Below are positions 1 to 10,749 of a stretch of DNA of 64,000 bases, one piece after another. The stretch spans positions 196,001 through 260,000 of the forward strand of contig NC_041021.1 of the NCBI RefSeq assembly GCF_004193775.1, read 5' to 3'. The stretch comes from Glycine soja (lineage: Eukaryota; Streptophyta; Magnoliopsida; Fabales; Fabaceae). Position 1 is the first letter of the stretch. Every line of letters begins with the position of its first letter. A program made the position numbers and the translations under genes. Under the pieces are notes generated by a model. It did no database searches. It had not been told where the DNA came from and saw only the letters and a program-made list of their open reading frames with translations.

Positions 1-2724
1 ACACATCCACCGCAACATCCTCATCTCCGCTACACCTACTTTATTCTCATGTTGGCTCTTGACCGCCCAACATTCTGTTCCGTACAAAATCGTCGGTCTT
101 ACCGCAGTCCGATAAAACTTTCCCTTTAGCTTGATCGGTACCTTTGCATCACATAACACCCCCGATGCTTTTCTCCATTTCATCCATCCTGCTTGAATGC
201 GATGATTCACATCCCCTTCAATTTCCCCATCATCCTGTATTACAGACCCAAGATATTTAAATCGTGTGACTTGAGGGATAATATGGTCTCCTATTTTCAC
301 CTCTGAGTTAGAAACCCTCCTTCTTTTGTTGAACTTACATTCCATATACTCCGATTTGCTTCTGCTTAGGCGAAAGCCATGTGTTTCTAGAGCTCGTCTC
401 CAAGTTTCCAACCTCTCATTCAACTCCTCCCTCGACTCTCCAAGGAGGACTATGTCATCTGCAAAAAACATGCATCTCGGCGCTATCTCTTGGATTTGTT
501 CCGTGAGGACATCCAGAATTAAGGTAAAAAGGTAGGGGCTAAGGATTGACCCTTGATGTAAACCAATTGTGATGGGAAAATCGTCTGACTCTCCACCCTG
601 TGTCCTAACACTAGTCGATACCCTATCATACATATCTTGGATAGCTCGAATATATGCAACCCTAACCCCTTTCTTCTCTAGAGCTTTCCACAAAATCTCT
701 CTAGGCACTGTATCATACGCTTTCTCCAAGTCAATAAAAATCAAGTGCAAGTCTTGTTGGGCCATGCGATATTGCTCCATCACCCGCCGTAATAAATAAA
801 TCGCTTCCATGGTCGACCTTCCCGGCATGAAACCAAATTGATTCTCAGTAACTTGAGTCTCCTTTCTTAATCTCCGTTCGATCACTCTTTCCCATAATTT
901 CATGGTATGACTCATGAGCTTGATTCCCCTATAATTTGCACAATTTTGTATATCCCCCTTGTTCTTATAGATTGGCACTAACGTGCTTCTCCTCCATTCC
1001 TCCGGCATGTGTTTTGACCTCATAATTTCGTTAAAGAGTTCGGTGAGCCACTCAAGACCTCTATCTCCAAGAGTTTTCCACACTTCAATAGGTATGTTGT
1101 CTGGCCCCACCGCCTTACCATTACTCATTCTTTTCAACGCTTCCTTTACTTCCTGTTTCTGAATCCGACGATAGTACTTATAGTTCCGGTCCTCTTCTCT
1201 TGTGTCTAGACTGCTAGAGTCATATCCATATCCATCATTAAATAAGCTGTGGAAATACATCTTCCACCTTTCCTTGATATCTTTTTCATGCACTAAGACT
1301 TTGCCTTCTTCATCCTTAACACACTTTACTTGATCCAAATCTCTAATCTTCCTCTCTCTACCCTTAGCAAGCCTATATATAGATCTTTCTCCGTCCCTGG
1401 TTCCTAGAGCTTGGTATAGTCCGTCAAAAGCTTGGGCTCTTGCCTCACTCACCGCCTTTTTGGTTTCATTTCTAGCTATCTTATACTTATCCCAAGTTTC
1501 AGAATTTCTACACCTAGACCACTCCTTGAAACACTCCTTTTTTACTCTAACTTTGCTCTGAACATTTTCATTCCACCACCATGATTCTTTACCCCTAGGT
1601 CCAAAACCTCTAGATTCACCCAGCGTCTCTTTAGCCACTTTAATAATCTCTTGGGACATCTTGTTCCACATATCATTTGCACTTTCTTGTGATTGTCCAC
1701 ACCAACCCTCCCATATCTTTTGTTGGAAGATTCCTTGTTTCTCACCCTTCAAGTGCCACCATTTGATCCTTGGTGCTACCAGAGGACTTCTTCTCTTTGC
1801 CCTATCTCTAATTCTTACATCCATAACCAAAACTCTATGTTGGGTAGTCAAGCTCTCTCCCGGGATAACTTTACAGTTCAAGCAATACTTCCTATCAGAC
1901 TTCCTGATAAGGAAGAAATCTATCTGAGAACATGTCCATCCACTTTTGTAAGTGATAAGATGTTCCTCTCTTTTCTTAAACCATGTATTGGCTATAGAAA
2001 GATCCAAAGCCTCCGAAAACTCCAAGATGGATTTACCCTCCCCATTCATCTCCCCTAGGCCAAAACCCCCATGCACCCCCTCAAAACCTCTAGCCACGCT
2101 ACCTACATGTCCATTGAGATCCCCTCCTAGGAAAACTTTCTCTCCTTGGGGTATATCCTGAAGTACCCCTTCTAGATCCTCCCAAAATTTTACCTTAAAG
2201 TGTTCTGCTAACCCAACCTGAGGTGCGTACCCACTAATAACATTAAAGGTGTCCTGTCCCACTACCAATTTTAAGACTATGATATGATCTCCTACTCTTC
2301 TTACATCCACGACATCCTTCTTCCACTCCTTGTCCACAATAACCCCTACCCCATTTCTTGATCTGATTTTTCCCGTATACCACAGCTTAAATCCCGAGTT
2401 GTCTAATTCTTTCGCTTTTTCACCTGTCCACTTAGTTTCTTGTAGGCACATAAAATTGATCTTCCTCCTCACCATAACATCCACTATTTCCATAGATTTT
2501 CCAGTAAGTGTGCCTATATTCCATGTACCAAAGCGAATCCTCCTGTCATGAACTAGCTTGTTTACCCACACCCGTTCACGAAAATGTGGGAACCCTTGCT
2601 TACTTTTCACTACATCCGGGCGGCGATGCAGCGGCCCTTGCTCTTTTGACACTGTACTCGAGCCATACAGCGCGTTGCTTCCGGACAACGACCTAACATT
2701 CACATTATTACGTAATTGATCCAT
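1..2724 (-). CDS. LINE ORF: endonuclease/reverse transcriptase, partial (C-terminus off window)
   Basis: The ORF starts at the ATG at 2724-2722 (MDQLRNNVNV). Reading the minus strand codon by codon to base 1 gives 908 codons with no stop. Near residues 63-75 is RIRFGTWNIGTLTG, the start of an exonuclease-endonuclease-phosphatase (APE-like) fold, with GGDLNGHVG near residue 200. The reverse transcriptase follows: PDNIPIEVWK near 540, FIDLEKAYDTVPRE near 660 and the catalytic FADD box at about 754 (bases 454-465). The usual late motifs of plant RTE elements (KYLGSVIQ, TILYGTECWAVK, MRMLRWMC) run to the edge. The endonuclease would nick target DNA and the RT would prime reverse transcription there. 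An ORF this long without a stop or frameshift suggests a young insertion. Completeness and activity cannot be judged without the rest. Confidence 0.87.
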   Translation of the reverse strand, partial: MDQLRNNVNVRSLSGSNALYGSSTVSKEQGPLHRRPDVVKSKQGFPHFRERVWVNKLVHDRRIRFGTWNIGTLTGKSMEIVDVMVRRKINFMCLQETKWTGEKAKELDNSGFKLWYTGKIRSRNGVGVIVDKEWKKDVVDVRRVGDHIIVLKLVVGQDTFNVISGYAPQVGLAEHFKVKFWEDLEGVLQDIPQGEKVFLGGDLNGHVGSVARGFEGVHGGFGLGEMNGEGKSILEFSEALDLSIANTWFKKREEHLITYKSGWTCSQIDFFLIRKSDRKYCLNCKVIPGESLTTQHRVLVMDVRIRDRAKRRSPLVAPRIKWWHLKGEKQGIFQQKIWEGWCGQSQESANDMWNKMSQEIIKVAKETLGESRGFGPRGKESWWWNENVQSKVRVKKECFKEWSRCRNSETWDKYKIARNETKKAVSEARAQAFDGLYQALGTRDGERSIYRLAKGRERKIRDLDQVKCVKDEEGKVLVHEKDIKERWKMYFHSLFNDGYGYDSSSLDTREEDRNYKYYRRIQKQEVKEALKRMSNGKAVGPDNIPIEVWKTLGDRGLEWLTELFNEIMRSKHMPEEWRRSTLVPIYKNKGDIQNCANYRGIKLMSHTMKLWERVIERRLRKETQVTENQFGFMPGRSTMEAIYLLRRVMEQYRMAQQDLHLIFIDLEKAYDTVPREILWKALEKKGVRVAYIRAIQDMYDRVSTSVRTQGGESDDFPITIGLHQGSILSPYLFTLILDVLTEQIQEIAPRCMFFADDIVLLGESREELNERLETWRRALETHGFRLSRSKSEYMECKFNKRRRVSNSEVKIGDHIIPQVTRFKYLGSVIQDDGEIEGDVNHRIQAGWMKWRKASGVLCDAKVPIKLKGKFYRTAVRPTILYGTECWAVKSQHENKVGVAEMRMLRWMC

Positions 2725-2850
2725 GTCATAGAGATTCGACAAAGTTTAACGTTGGCTGTCGAAAGCCTAACAAAACCCTCTCCTTTTATCCGGACTTGGG
2801 ACCGGCTAAGAATAGCAAAGCTACCCTAGGCAGGATTAGAAATCTTTATA
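1..2850 (-). mobile_element. RTE-type LINE (non-LTR retrotransposon), 5' portion
   Basis: This is a non-LTR retrotransposon on the minus strand. Its 5' end lies near 2850 and its 3' end is beyond the left edge. A leader of about 125 bases precedes the ORF at 2724, and an in-frame stop (plus-strand tta, 2746-2748) sits just upstream of that start. One ORF carries both endonuclease and reverse transcriptase with no separate ORF1 in view, which is the RTE-clade layout. L1-type elements normally have two ORFs. The exact 5' boundary and any target duplication cannot be fixed because the other end is missing. Confidence 0.85.
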
Positions 2851-4518
2851 AAAATGAGAAAATATTTTATACTGTAGCAATGCAATTTTTATTTTTTTTA
2901 CACTAATCACAAACTATCTAATTCGGAGGGCTTTTAGTCCTGCATTTCAAAAAAATGAAAAACAAAAACTATTGAATTCGGATTTCCTATTTTCATCAAA
3001 TTGTCGCGTTCAACATTCAGCTGATTGTAACCAATATTAAATATAGATTGAATCATTCATAACTTATCTCGATAAATCTTATTTAAAATATTGATATCCA
3101 TTCAATGGTTCTAATTCATTGGTGCGTGAATACAAAGAATCTATTTTCCAAACTAGTATCATGTTCTCCTAAAAAAAAAAAAAACTAGTATCATGTATGG
3201 CATGATAGCTACCTTATGATGTCACAAATTAAAAAAATGACAACTATCTTACAAATTATACCAACAGCGATTTTTTATTGATTAAAATTATTTTATACTA
3301 TATGATCACTAAATCCAACTAAAATTCAATTTTTCTTATTAAGAAAATATATGGGCCCAAGAATTTTATTTTCAGCAGGAGTCTCCTCTACCAACTGTAT
3401 GGTCTAATCTTCTTCGGCATACTCAAGACAAGGGTTAGGAGCCCTTACCACTCTCACCAACTTGAATCGGTGAAATCTGATTTTAAACTACTTGACATAT
3501 ATGATACTAATTACATGAACCGATTTATTTTATTATATATCTAGATTGTAATCCATATGTGATACAAATTTGTTTATATATACATACTAAACATAACTTT
3601 AATTAGTAAGATGCATATATTTTGTCTTGAAAAAGGATTAATTGCATTTTTTTAATTTAAAAATGCACTGATCTCCTACAATAAGATGAAATGTTTTATA
3701 ATTTATTTCATTTTAAGTCATTTTTTACAGTATTTCATTTTAAGTCCGAATAAACCTCTTCTATCCAAACTTATTATGGATGATTTGATATTTAAAAATC
3801 TTCCTTATTTAAAGGAATGAAGGCAACAAGAGTTAAATTCTAAACTAAACAATGAATTAATTGATCGTCTCAAAAACTTAACTTATAAGTCACATAAATA
3901 ATTTACACATACATGTTTTATTTTATTTTAAATCTTTGGACTCATAGAGAAAATAAATATTATTTTAGAAATAATATGCACATATGTGTGTGTTTGAATA
4001 ATCTACAGGTGTTTTATTTTATTTTTAAATCTTTCAACTCAAAGAGAAAAAAAGTACATGCCCACAGTGTAATTTTTTTTTAATAATAGTGAAATTGTTT
4101 ATTTTAAAATATATTATAAAGTATAAAATATGCCTTAATTTAAGTTTGGTGCTTCTTTTATTTTACAACTTAATTATACATAATGTTATGATTTGTATAT
4201 TGTGTTAAAAAGTGACCCAATCTTATCCTACATATTTTGGTTCTTGATCAGATTGGATTTCGGATAAAAAAATAAAATGATTAAAATTTTGGGTCAGAGA
4301 TAAACCTGACCCATGCTCACCCAAGATATCAATATAAAAAAATTGAGGAATGTTAGGATCACAATCTCAAACATACTTCATCTATTTTATAATTTTTAAA
4401 AACCGTTCTCCACAAAAACACCACATGCAATACCTTGCTTTTTTTTTTTTTTCCTCTCTCTCATACTCTCATGCTGAAGTTAAAAAAAACTTGTTAACCT
4501 TACAAACCGGCTTGTTTA

Positions 4519-4566
<48 letters not shown>

Positions 4567-5253
4567 TATTATTAGTATTAAATAAAAAACTTTTGAAATT
4601 TTTCAGATTCTTATGAAATAATAAATAAAAAATAAAAGTATTTTTAAGTTGTATTGTAACATGTATACATTTTACCTTTACAAAAGTCCCTTTGCATTCT
4701 ACTTTTTTAATTCATTTTTTTTCTCTAAGTTCTTGTGTTCTTGTATCTACCCCAAATAGTCTTACCCATCCTAGTTAAACTCACTTATCAATTATTTTTA
4801 GATTTATACATTATTTATAAAATTTATAAGTTTCAGTTACTGTTTCAGGATATGACAGACAATGAGTCAAACTCAAACTTGCATATTCAAACTCAACCCT
4901 ACTCAAACTTGATTTGACTCGCTTCATTTCTATTCCTAACTACCGGTTAAAGCAATTTTAAGGCACCTAACCATGCACTGGAATTTCCGCAACAGACATC
5001 GAATGCATCCAATCACTTAAGCCGTTAGAGGCATTCCCAAAATCTATCTATGCATTCTTTAATTGGTGTAAACAATTTATTTCCTGTCCAAATATTGATT
5101 AAAATCGGCGTAAACAAATATTTATTTTCCGTCCAAATACTGGTTATAATCGGTGTCGGCGGTGATCAAAAGAGTGTGGGTGAACAACAATATTTGGCGT
5201 TGGCGTTGGCGTTGGAAATCCACGGCACAGAGAATTCAGATGATATGAGAAAA
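2851..5253. other. AT-rich intergenic DNA
   Basis: I see no supported gene here. The short ORFs lack codon structure and recognisable homology. The stretch is AT-rich with poly-T/poly-A runs, and it includes the TAA microsatellite at 4521-4565. Confidence 0.6.
4521..4565. repeat. (TAA)15 microsatellite
   Basis: Fifteen uninterrupted TAA units (45 bases) are present. Trinucleotide AT-type microsatellites are common in legumes and usually length-polymorphic. Confidence 0.95.
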
Positions 5254-5551
5254 AGAGCCTACGCCGATTCTTTTTTGGGAAAAAATGTAAATTATATTAA
5301 ACCCAAAATGATACAATAATAAACGGGGCATACCCCACAGTTAAAGAAAATCAAAAGTTTCCATAATACAAGAAGACATATATCAAGATGTTAAAACAAA
5401 TGCAACAGGTGCGCTTGTCTATACATAAGAAACTTAATCTTGCTAATAACCTCTATGACAGAAAATTGATAATCTTCAAAAATCAGGTTGTTCCTAAAAA
5501 GCAAAATACAGTGGACTGTAATTGCTATCGCCAGAGCCTACGCCGATTCTT
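5254..5551 (-). mobile_element. 5'-truncated LINE 3' end with 19-bp target-site duplication
   Basis: A perfect 19-base direct repeat (agagcctacgccgattctt) lies at 5254-5272 and 5533-5551 and encloses 260 bases. Read on the minus strand, the insert ends in GTTTAATATAATTT followed by a short A-rich tail abutting the duplication. That is how plant L1 LINE 3' ends look. The insert carries no complete ORF and is a dead-on-arrival 5'-truncated copy inserted by target-primed reverse transcription. The L1 assignment rests on the tail motif and is less certain than the target duplication itself. Confidence 0.75.
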
Positions 5552-6896
5552 GATCCATAGCAATAGGGTTTCTGTTTTTTTAAGAAGCAAACATGAATAA
5601 CCACTAAAAAAATGGAGTGTTTTTAAGAGAATGTGTTTAAAAGTGTGACAAAAAATGTTCCTAAAAAAAATTTTACACTCACATTTGTATATCCTAGCTA
5701 TTTTGTCTATTTTATTTTATCATTTTAAATCTTTAAACTCCAAACCTATATGAGTATATATAATTTCAACCGCACAAATATCTTCCCTCTAGTTAATGTT
5801 TTGTTTTTAAAATAGTCGACGAAAAGAATGCTAAAAAATTACTAAAAACCAGAAATTGTTAATTAAAGCCGAAAGTTGGACTACAGAGAATAGAACCGTA
5901 CCCAAATCTGTGGAATGTAGCATAACGTTCACGTCAATACTTTTAGGGTCAAATTTCAATATTTTACTCATTGTTGGTTCCTTTTGCCTTTATATCACTG
6001 GGATATGATGAGATTTTCTGCCGGTTTTGGATCACTAGGATAAAATGTTTAGCATCTCATTTTATTAGTTTTTATTATTATCAATTGACATCAGAATTAG
6101 CTTCTCTTGACTCGGTTTAATTTTAATTTAATTAATTGCTTCAAGTCTTATAAATCTTTAATTAGCTTATTATTTTGAAATTACATAATAGTTGATTAAT
6201 TGTGCAAGTGGCTCCAAGCATCAATAGAAAGCAAAGCAGAAGGAGACAGATATGACTTGGTCTCCATTTTCTTTAGAATCTATTTTTTTCTTCTGAATTT
6301 AAATACGTAGTTATTTATTAGTTTTATTTCGACAAGATGTCATTTTTTTTGGCACTTAAAGGAGGGAAGCTGATACCAACTTCCTCTCATATACCGATTT
6401 GACTCGGATACAGTAATTCAAGTTTAACGTAATTTTCAAATACCAAGAGTCAAATAGAAAAAAAAGACAAACTGAAGGAAAAAAGCTCATTATTTTATGC
6501 TTGATAATATACCAATATCATTCCAAAATTTTCTGTGCTTCGAAATCTTGTTATCTTTTCGTCGAGCGTACGTGAACTTGAAACCACTCCCATTTTTTTT
6601 TTAAAATAGTTAGTTGAAAGAATATGTACATTAATTATTATCTAGTGTCAATATCTGCTTTGTTTGATTTTAGGTTAACTATATTTTTAATAATCTCTCG
6701 AAACAGGAAAATTTTCGCTTTTAGTTTTCTGAGTTTAAAACGTCTGTTTTGTTTCCATTTTGAGAATGTTGATGTGTTAGATTCTACAAATCAATTTCTG
6801 AGTTTAATGAAATTAGATTCTCGAACTAGTTTTATTAAGTTAAATGTTGAAGTGCCTGACAGATTGAGAAGAAATTACCAATCACCTTCTTTCTTT
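5552..6896. other. AT-rich intergenic DNA, nothing recognised
   Basis: No gene, RNA or structured repeat is recognised. A 103-codon ORF at 6624-6935 has AT-rich, non-coding-like composition, and its 3' end lies inside the duplicated segment described next. Confidence 0.5.
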
Positions 6897-7120
6897 AAAA
6901 ATTTATCAATTAACTCAGAGAAAAAATTGTACTAGTAGCAAATGGATCTCTGGTTTAAATTTGGATATGATTAATTTGGGTTTGTTTGCTATGCATGAAG
7001 TATGAGAAATTGAGGGGCACAAGAATTTCCTCATGGCTGCATGGTGTGGAAGGAAAACTTGGTAGTCGATTCATATGCGGGTTGGGTGCAACCGGCAACA
7101 CAGTTAGAAGGTCCGTGTAG
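6897..7120 (+). repeat. Duplicated segment, copy A (partner 8250-8480)
   Basis: This stretch matches 8250-8480 closely. Both contain atttatcaatta, an actagtag/aaatggatctctgg block, tttggatatgattaattt, then aagaatttcctca and ggctgcatggtgtg. The duplicated block is about 200 bases with many substitutions and small indels, so the duplication is old. No function is recognised. Confidence 0.75.
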
Positions 7121-7139
7121 GGGTATGTATAATCTACTT

Positions 7140-7490
7140 CGGTTAGAAACCCAAACCATAGCTTAACCGAATTGATTTCAAACAGGTTTGATCTTATATT
7201 TAAATAATCAAATTGATTTAGAAACTGATATTTTAAAAAATTGATTCTGAATTAATTTTTAACCCATTTTAAGCCGGTTATAAGAGTAAAAAGTTATTTT
7301 TTTTCAAATAAAAAATAATATTTAAATAAAAACCAATCTGATTAACCGAACTGGATTTTATAGAAACAATTTGATTAACAAAATTGGTCTTATAAGATAA
7401 TACACTTATATTTTCTTGAACTAGTTTGAAAAAAAATCAATTCAATTTAGGTTCGATTACAATCCGATTTAATTAGAATCGATTTTTTTT
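7140..7490. repeat. Dispersed AT-rich repeat, also at 39555-39950 inverted
   Basis: The stretch is rich in aaccgaatt, aatcaattt and gattaaccga type words. The segment at 39555-39950 carries the same vocabulary in the opposite orientation. It looks like a diverged, widely dispersed legume repeat without coding capacity. Confidence 0.45.
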
Positions 7491-8029
7491 TTGAAGTTAC
7501 AGGTTCTTTCCGATTTAAACGAGCTTGTGGTTTGTGACTCTGTTTCTTTCTCTGGATTTAATCGATTTTTTTTTTTTTTGGAACTAGTGTCGATGTAGGC
7601 TTTCAAGGAATTTTAATGAGATCAAACGAGCTTGTGGTTTGTGACTCTGTTTCTTTCTCTGTTTTTTGGGTAGGTCTTAATATGGATATCGTGAAAGGGT
7701 GAATAATTAATCAAGGGAGCAATATATAACGGTGCCCTTTGACGTATTACGGGATAGAGCACTAGAGTTGGTTATAAAATGAAGAATGTGTCTCAAAACT
7801 ACTTTCTATATTTTCTGATTATTATTAATTGAAAAGAAAACGTAAAGCTAAAGCTATCTTTTGTATCTTCATCAATTCAAGGAGTCCGGGCAACCCATTC
7901 TCTTTGAATCTTTTGATATACCGACGGCGAGAGACTTGCATTCCTCAAGAAGTGTCAACTGAGTAGGACGCCCTCGAGAATCACGTAATTATTTTCTTTT
8001 CTATTGATTTTGACAAAGATTGCAAGCAC

Positions 8030-8240
8030 ACATAGTTCAATATTCTTACTTTCCATGGTTAGGCAAAAGAACGTCGTGGACGTGGATTCATGCAGGTATA
8101 CATGATAAAACTTTTCTAATTAAATTGTGTGGGAAAAAAAAAACCAACGTGTGTGTTACACTAATTATCCATCATTAGTTATGTGCTAAGATCAAGAATC
8201 TTTCTTTCATAGATCAAGAATCTTTGTAATTAAAATGCTT
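8030..8240 (+). repeat. Duplicated segment (partner 12030-12245)
   Basis: Both copies share ccatggttaggcaaa-like sequence, gataaaacttttctaatt, aacgtgtgtgttacactaa, atcattagttat and catagatcaagaatctt in the same order and orientation about 4 kb apart. The second copy has small insertions. Together with the 6.9/8.25-kb pair and the DUF1442-like pieces, it shows that 6.9-12.3 kb grew by local duplication. Confidence 0.75.
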
Positions 8241-8249
8241 CTTTCTTTC

Positions 8250-8480
8250 AAAATTTATCAATTAATTTAGAGAAAAAAACTGTACTAGTAGGAAATGGAT
8301 CTCTGGGTTGAATTTGGATATGATTAATTTGGGTTTGTTTGTTATGCATGCAGTGTGAGGGACAGAAGAATTTCCTCACGGCTGCATGGTGTGAAAGGAA
8401 AAGTTCATAATCGATTCATGGTCGTTGGGTGCGGTTACAAGGTACGTATCACGGCCTCGATCATTGTGTTGGATTTTATG
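8250..8480 (+). repeat. Duplicated segment, copy B (partner 6897-7120)
   Basis: This is the direct partner of 6897-7120, in the same order and orientation. It runs directly into the DUF1442-like remnant at 8460-8605, so the duplication may have included part of that gene's surroundings. Confidence 0.75.
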
Positions 8481-8605
8481 GTGATGAATTGCTGGGGTTC
8501 TGAGGGTGGTCAAGGTGAGTCCAAGAGGGTTAGTCTTGGCATGCAAGGCAGAGAAACTACTCTTGAGAGGGGTGTGCGTGAGGTGAAGCAAGAAACATTA
8601 ACTGA
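8460..8605 (+). pseudogene. Degenerate DUF1442-like C-terminal fragment
   Basis: The reading frame contains VLDFMVMNC, then KRVSLGMQGRE and LERGVREVK. In plant DUF1442 (methyltransferase-like, function unknown) proteins the corresponding order is a VDFLVVDC-like strand, a KGAVLACKNA-like strand and an LERGTRVVR-like strand. The order and spacing fit, but identity is low and frame drift is likely around the second block. The nearby stop after EGPSR is not a family C-terminus. This could be chance resemblance. It is supported mainly by the clear DUF1442-like first exon at 10321-10380. Confidence 0.35.
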
Positions 8606-9116
8606 TTCTGAGGGTCCTAGCCGTTGAATCAATAACATAGATCAAGAATTAGAAAAATTGAAGAGAGATAGAGAGAAAAATGGAATAAAATTAAAGTGAG
8701 AAGACAGATTTTTACCATGATGTATCATGTTTCTGGAGGGACTAGGCAAGGATGACATGATGCTTGAAAACTAAGTCCTAAGAATTGTCCAGGGTTTTTG
8801 AAGTCATAAGAACCCTAGGCTGTGTCTTTTTTTTCTTTCTATTTTTAGTTGATCTTTTCTTATATTGTGTTGATCACCTCTAGCAAATTTCATCAGATAT
8901 TAATACTCTGTCTCTCTCTCTCTCTCTCCTTCGCCTTTAGTAAGGATCTCTTCTTTTTTTCTTTTTTTACAGTGAGATGTTAATATATATGTACCTCAAT
9001 TGCTCCCTCAATAACCCTCACATGATATTCATATCGCGACCCAGAAACTGAAGATAACTAGAGCCACACAGATCGAGAGAAAGAGGACACATACATCATC
9101 AAGAAATAACTTTGAA

Positions 9117-9152
9117 AAGCCTAGATGGACACCGTCAAAAGTCAAATCAGTA
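9117..9152 (+). pseudogene. Fragment resembling DUF1442 exon 1 end
   Basis: The bases agatggacaccgtc, then aaatcagtaag, parallel acatcgacactgt and aaatcagtaag at 10361-10385, with a 7-base insertion in this copy. Flanking bases (ttgaaaagcct versus ttgaaatcct, and agaacatttaac versus agaacctttaac) match as well. It is a second, more decayed copy of the exon 1/intron 1 junction. Confidence 0.5.
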
Positions 9153-10320
9153 AGAACATTTAACTTCTCAAGGAACCATCTTTCTTTTCTTCTTTGTATG
9201 GTTCTTGATGTTAATTAGGGTGTTTAATTACTGATATGACGTTGTCCATGTAAGCTTTTAAAGTTGTACGTGTACATTAAGCCCAAAGAAACAATTGGTA
9301 TACATTTTAATTAATAATTTTTATGGTATTAGAGTTTTTCTCTTTTGCTCTATTGTTTAACTTGATTAATTTTTGTCTGAGGTGAGATGTACGTGTGTAT
9401 AATCCCAGATGATAGATGGAGGTGTTGACGCCAAAAGGGTGATGGCAGTAGAGGAGGTGGAGACGGCGGTAGTGTCGCGACTTCATTACTACGGTTTAAT
9501 CAATGTTCTTGTTTCTTGTAGGAAGGTTTTGAACTTTGGATATTGCTTACACAGAGAGAAGGAGTGGTGCAGCATCTCAACTGCTTCACATGTTCTTAAG
9601 CGCATAGATCAAAAATCAGGTAAATGACTTGAATCTAACTTTTATTATTAATGATCATGAATTTCTTAACCAAGTCTAGGACTTTTTGAGGATATTGCTA
9701 ATTAATGCTAACATAGAGAGGAGGGGTACAGCATGTAGCATCAACTGCTTCAGAGGGTCCTAGCCGTTGAATCAAGAATCAGGAGAATAACACCTTGGTT
9801 TTGAGAGTAATTTATTTTGTTTATAAGGTTCTTAAGTTTGAAGATTAATAAATTATATATGCTGCTTTTATATACTCCATAATAAATTATAGGACTCTCT
9901 TAGCTTTATATATTGTATTCTCAAGCTATATTTGTTTCTTTTTATACATGACCATGGGGAGACTTAGAAGTGTCAGATGCGCACGTAGGAAGAAGAGCCT
10001 GTTGAATTGAGGAGATCACGTAAACTTTCTCAGGTATACACTACACACATTGTAATTTTTTAACTTCTCAAGGACATTTAGTAAGGGTGGGAAAATTTAC
10101 GTGTGTATAATCCCAGGTGAGGAAAAATTTACATTGTGCGTGTTGCATACTCTAACCGTGTGTATTTGTGTTCTACGTACAATCAATAATTAATCTTTCT
10201 ATCAAAGATAATCAGGAATCTATGTAATTTAAATGCGTTTTCCAAGAATATGCATCCTTCTTCCAAAAACTAAAAGTGAAGACTACTAAACGCAGAGAGA
10301 AATTAAGAACCTTTAACACC

Positions 10321-10380
10321 ATGAAGCTCATTTGGTCTCCAGAATCAGCCTTGAAATCCTACATCGACACTGTTAAATCA
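10321..10380 (+). pseudogene. DUF1442-family exon 1 without downstream exons
   Basis: The ATG at 10321 opens MKLIWSPESALKSYIDTVKS and ends at a good splice donor (TCA|gtaag). Plant DUF1442 proteins begin MKLVWSPE..KAYIDTVKSC, and their first intron lies at about this point, so the match is strong over 20 residues. The next exon should encode a CENxxESxVAELLSA-like block. I cannot find it in the following 2 kb, which instead hold the foldback at 10750-11750. This is probably an orphan exon of a decayed gene. A distant second exon beyond the foldback is possible but unseen. Confidence 0.5.
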
Positions 10381-10749
10381 GTAAGAACCTTTAACATCAT
10401 GAACCATCAATCACATAATTAATAATTTTCTTTCTTTAGCTTCTTCATTTTCTTTTATTCTTTCTTTATCACTTTCTTTTCCTCTCTTGATATGCACAAA
10501 TGATGTATACGTAATTTGTTTGCCATCGTTATAACTTTTGCCTTTTACATCTATATTCTTGTCCTTGCATGTGTGTATATATGGTTATGCAACAAAGTAA
10601 TTGATATACTTTATTAAATATGTTAGTTTTCACATAAAATATTCGTACCAAATACCCAATGGATATGAAGGATATGGATGCCTCCATTGAATTTGTATAT
10701 GAATTATTCACTAGGGTTTTGAGGGAGCGTGGTGCTACCATCTGAGAAG

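Noticed and set aside
1693..2058. Plus-strand ORFs across 326-2696
   Set aside because: They lie opposite the long minus-strand LINE frame and are shadows of it.
5050..5319. 89-codon ORF with MHSLIGVNNLF repeats
   Set aside because: It runs into the LINE insertion and its target duplication, shows no domain, and its internal repetition comes from a duplicated non-coding word.
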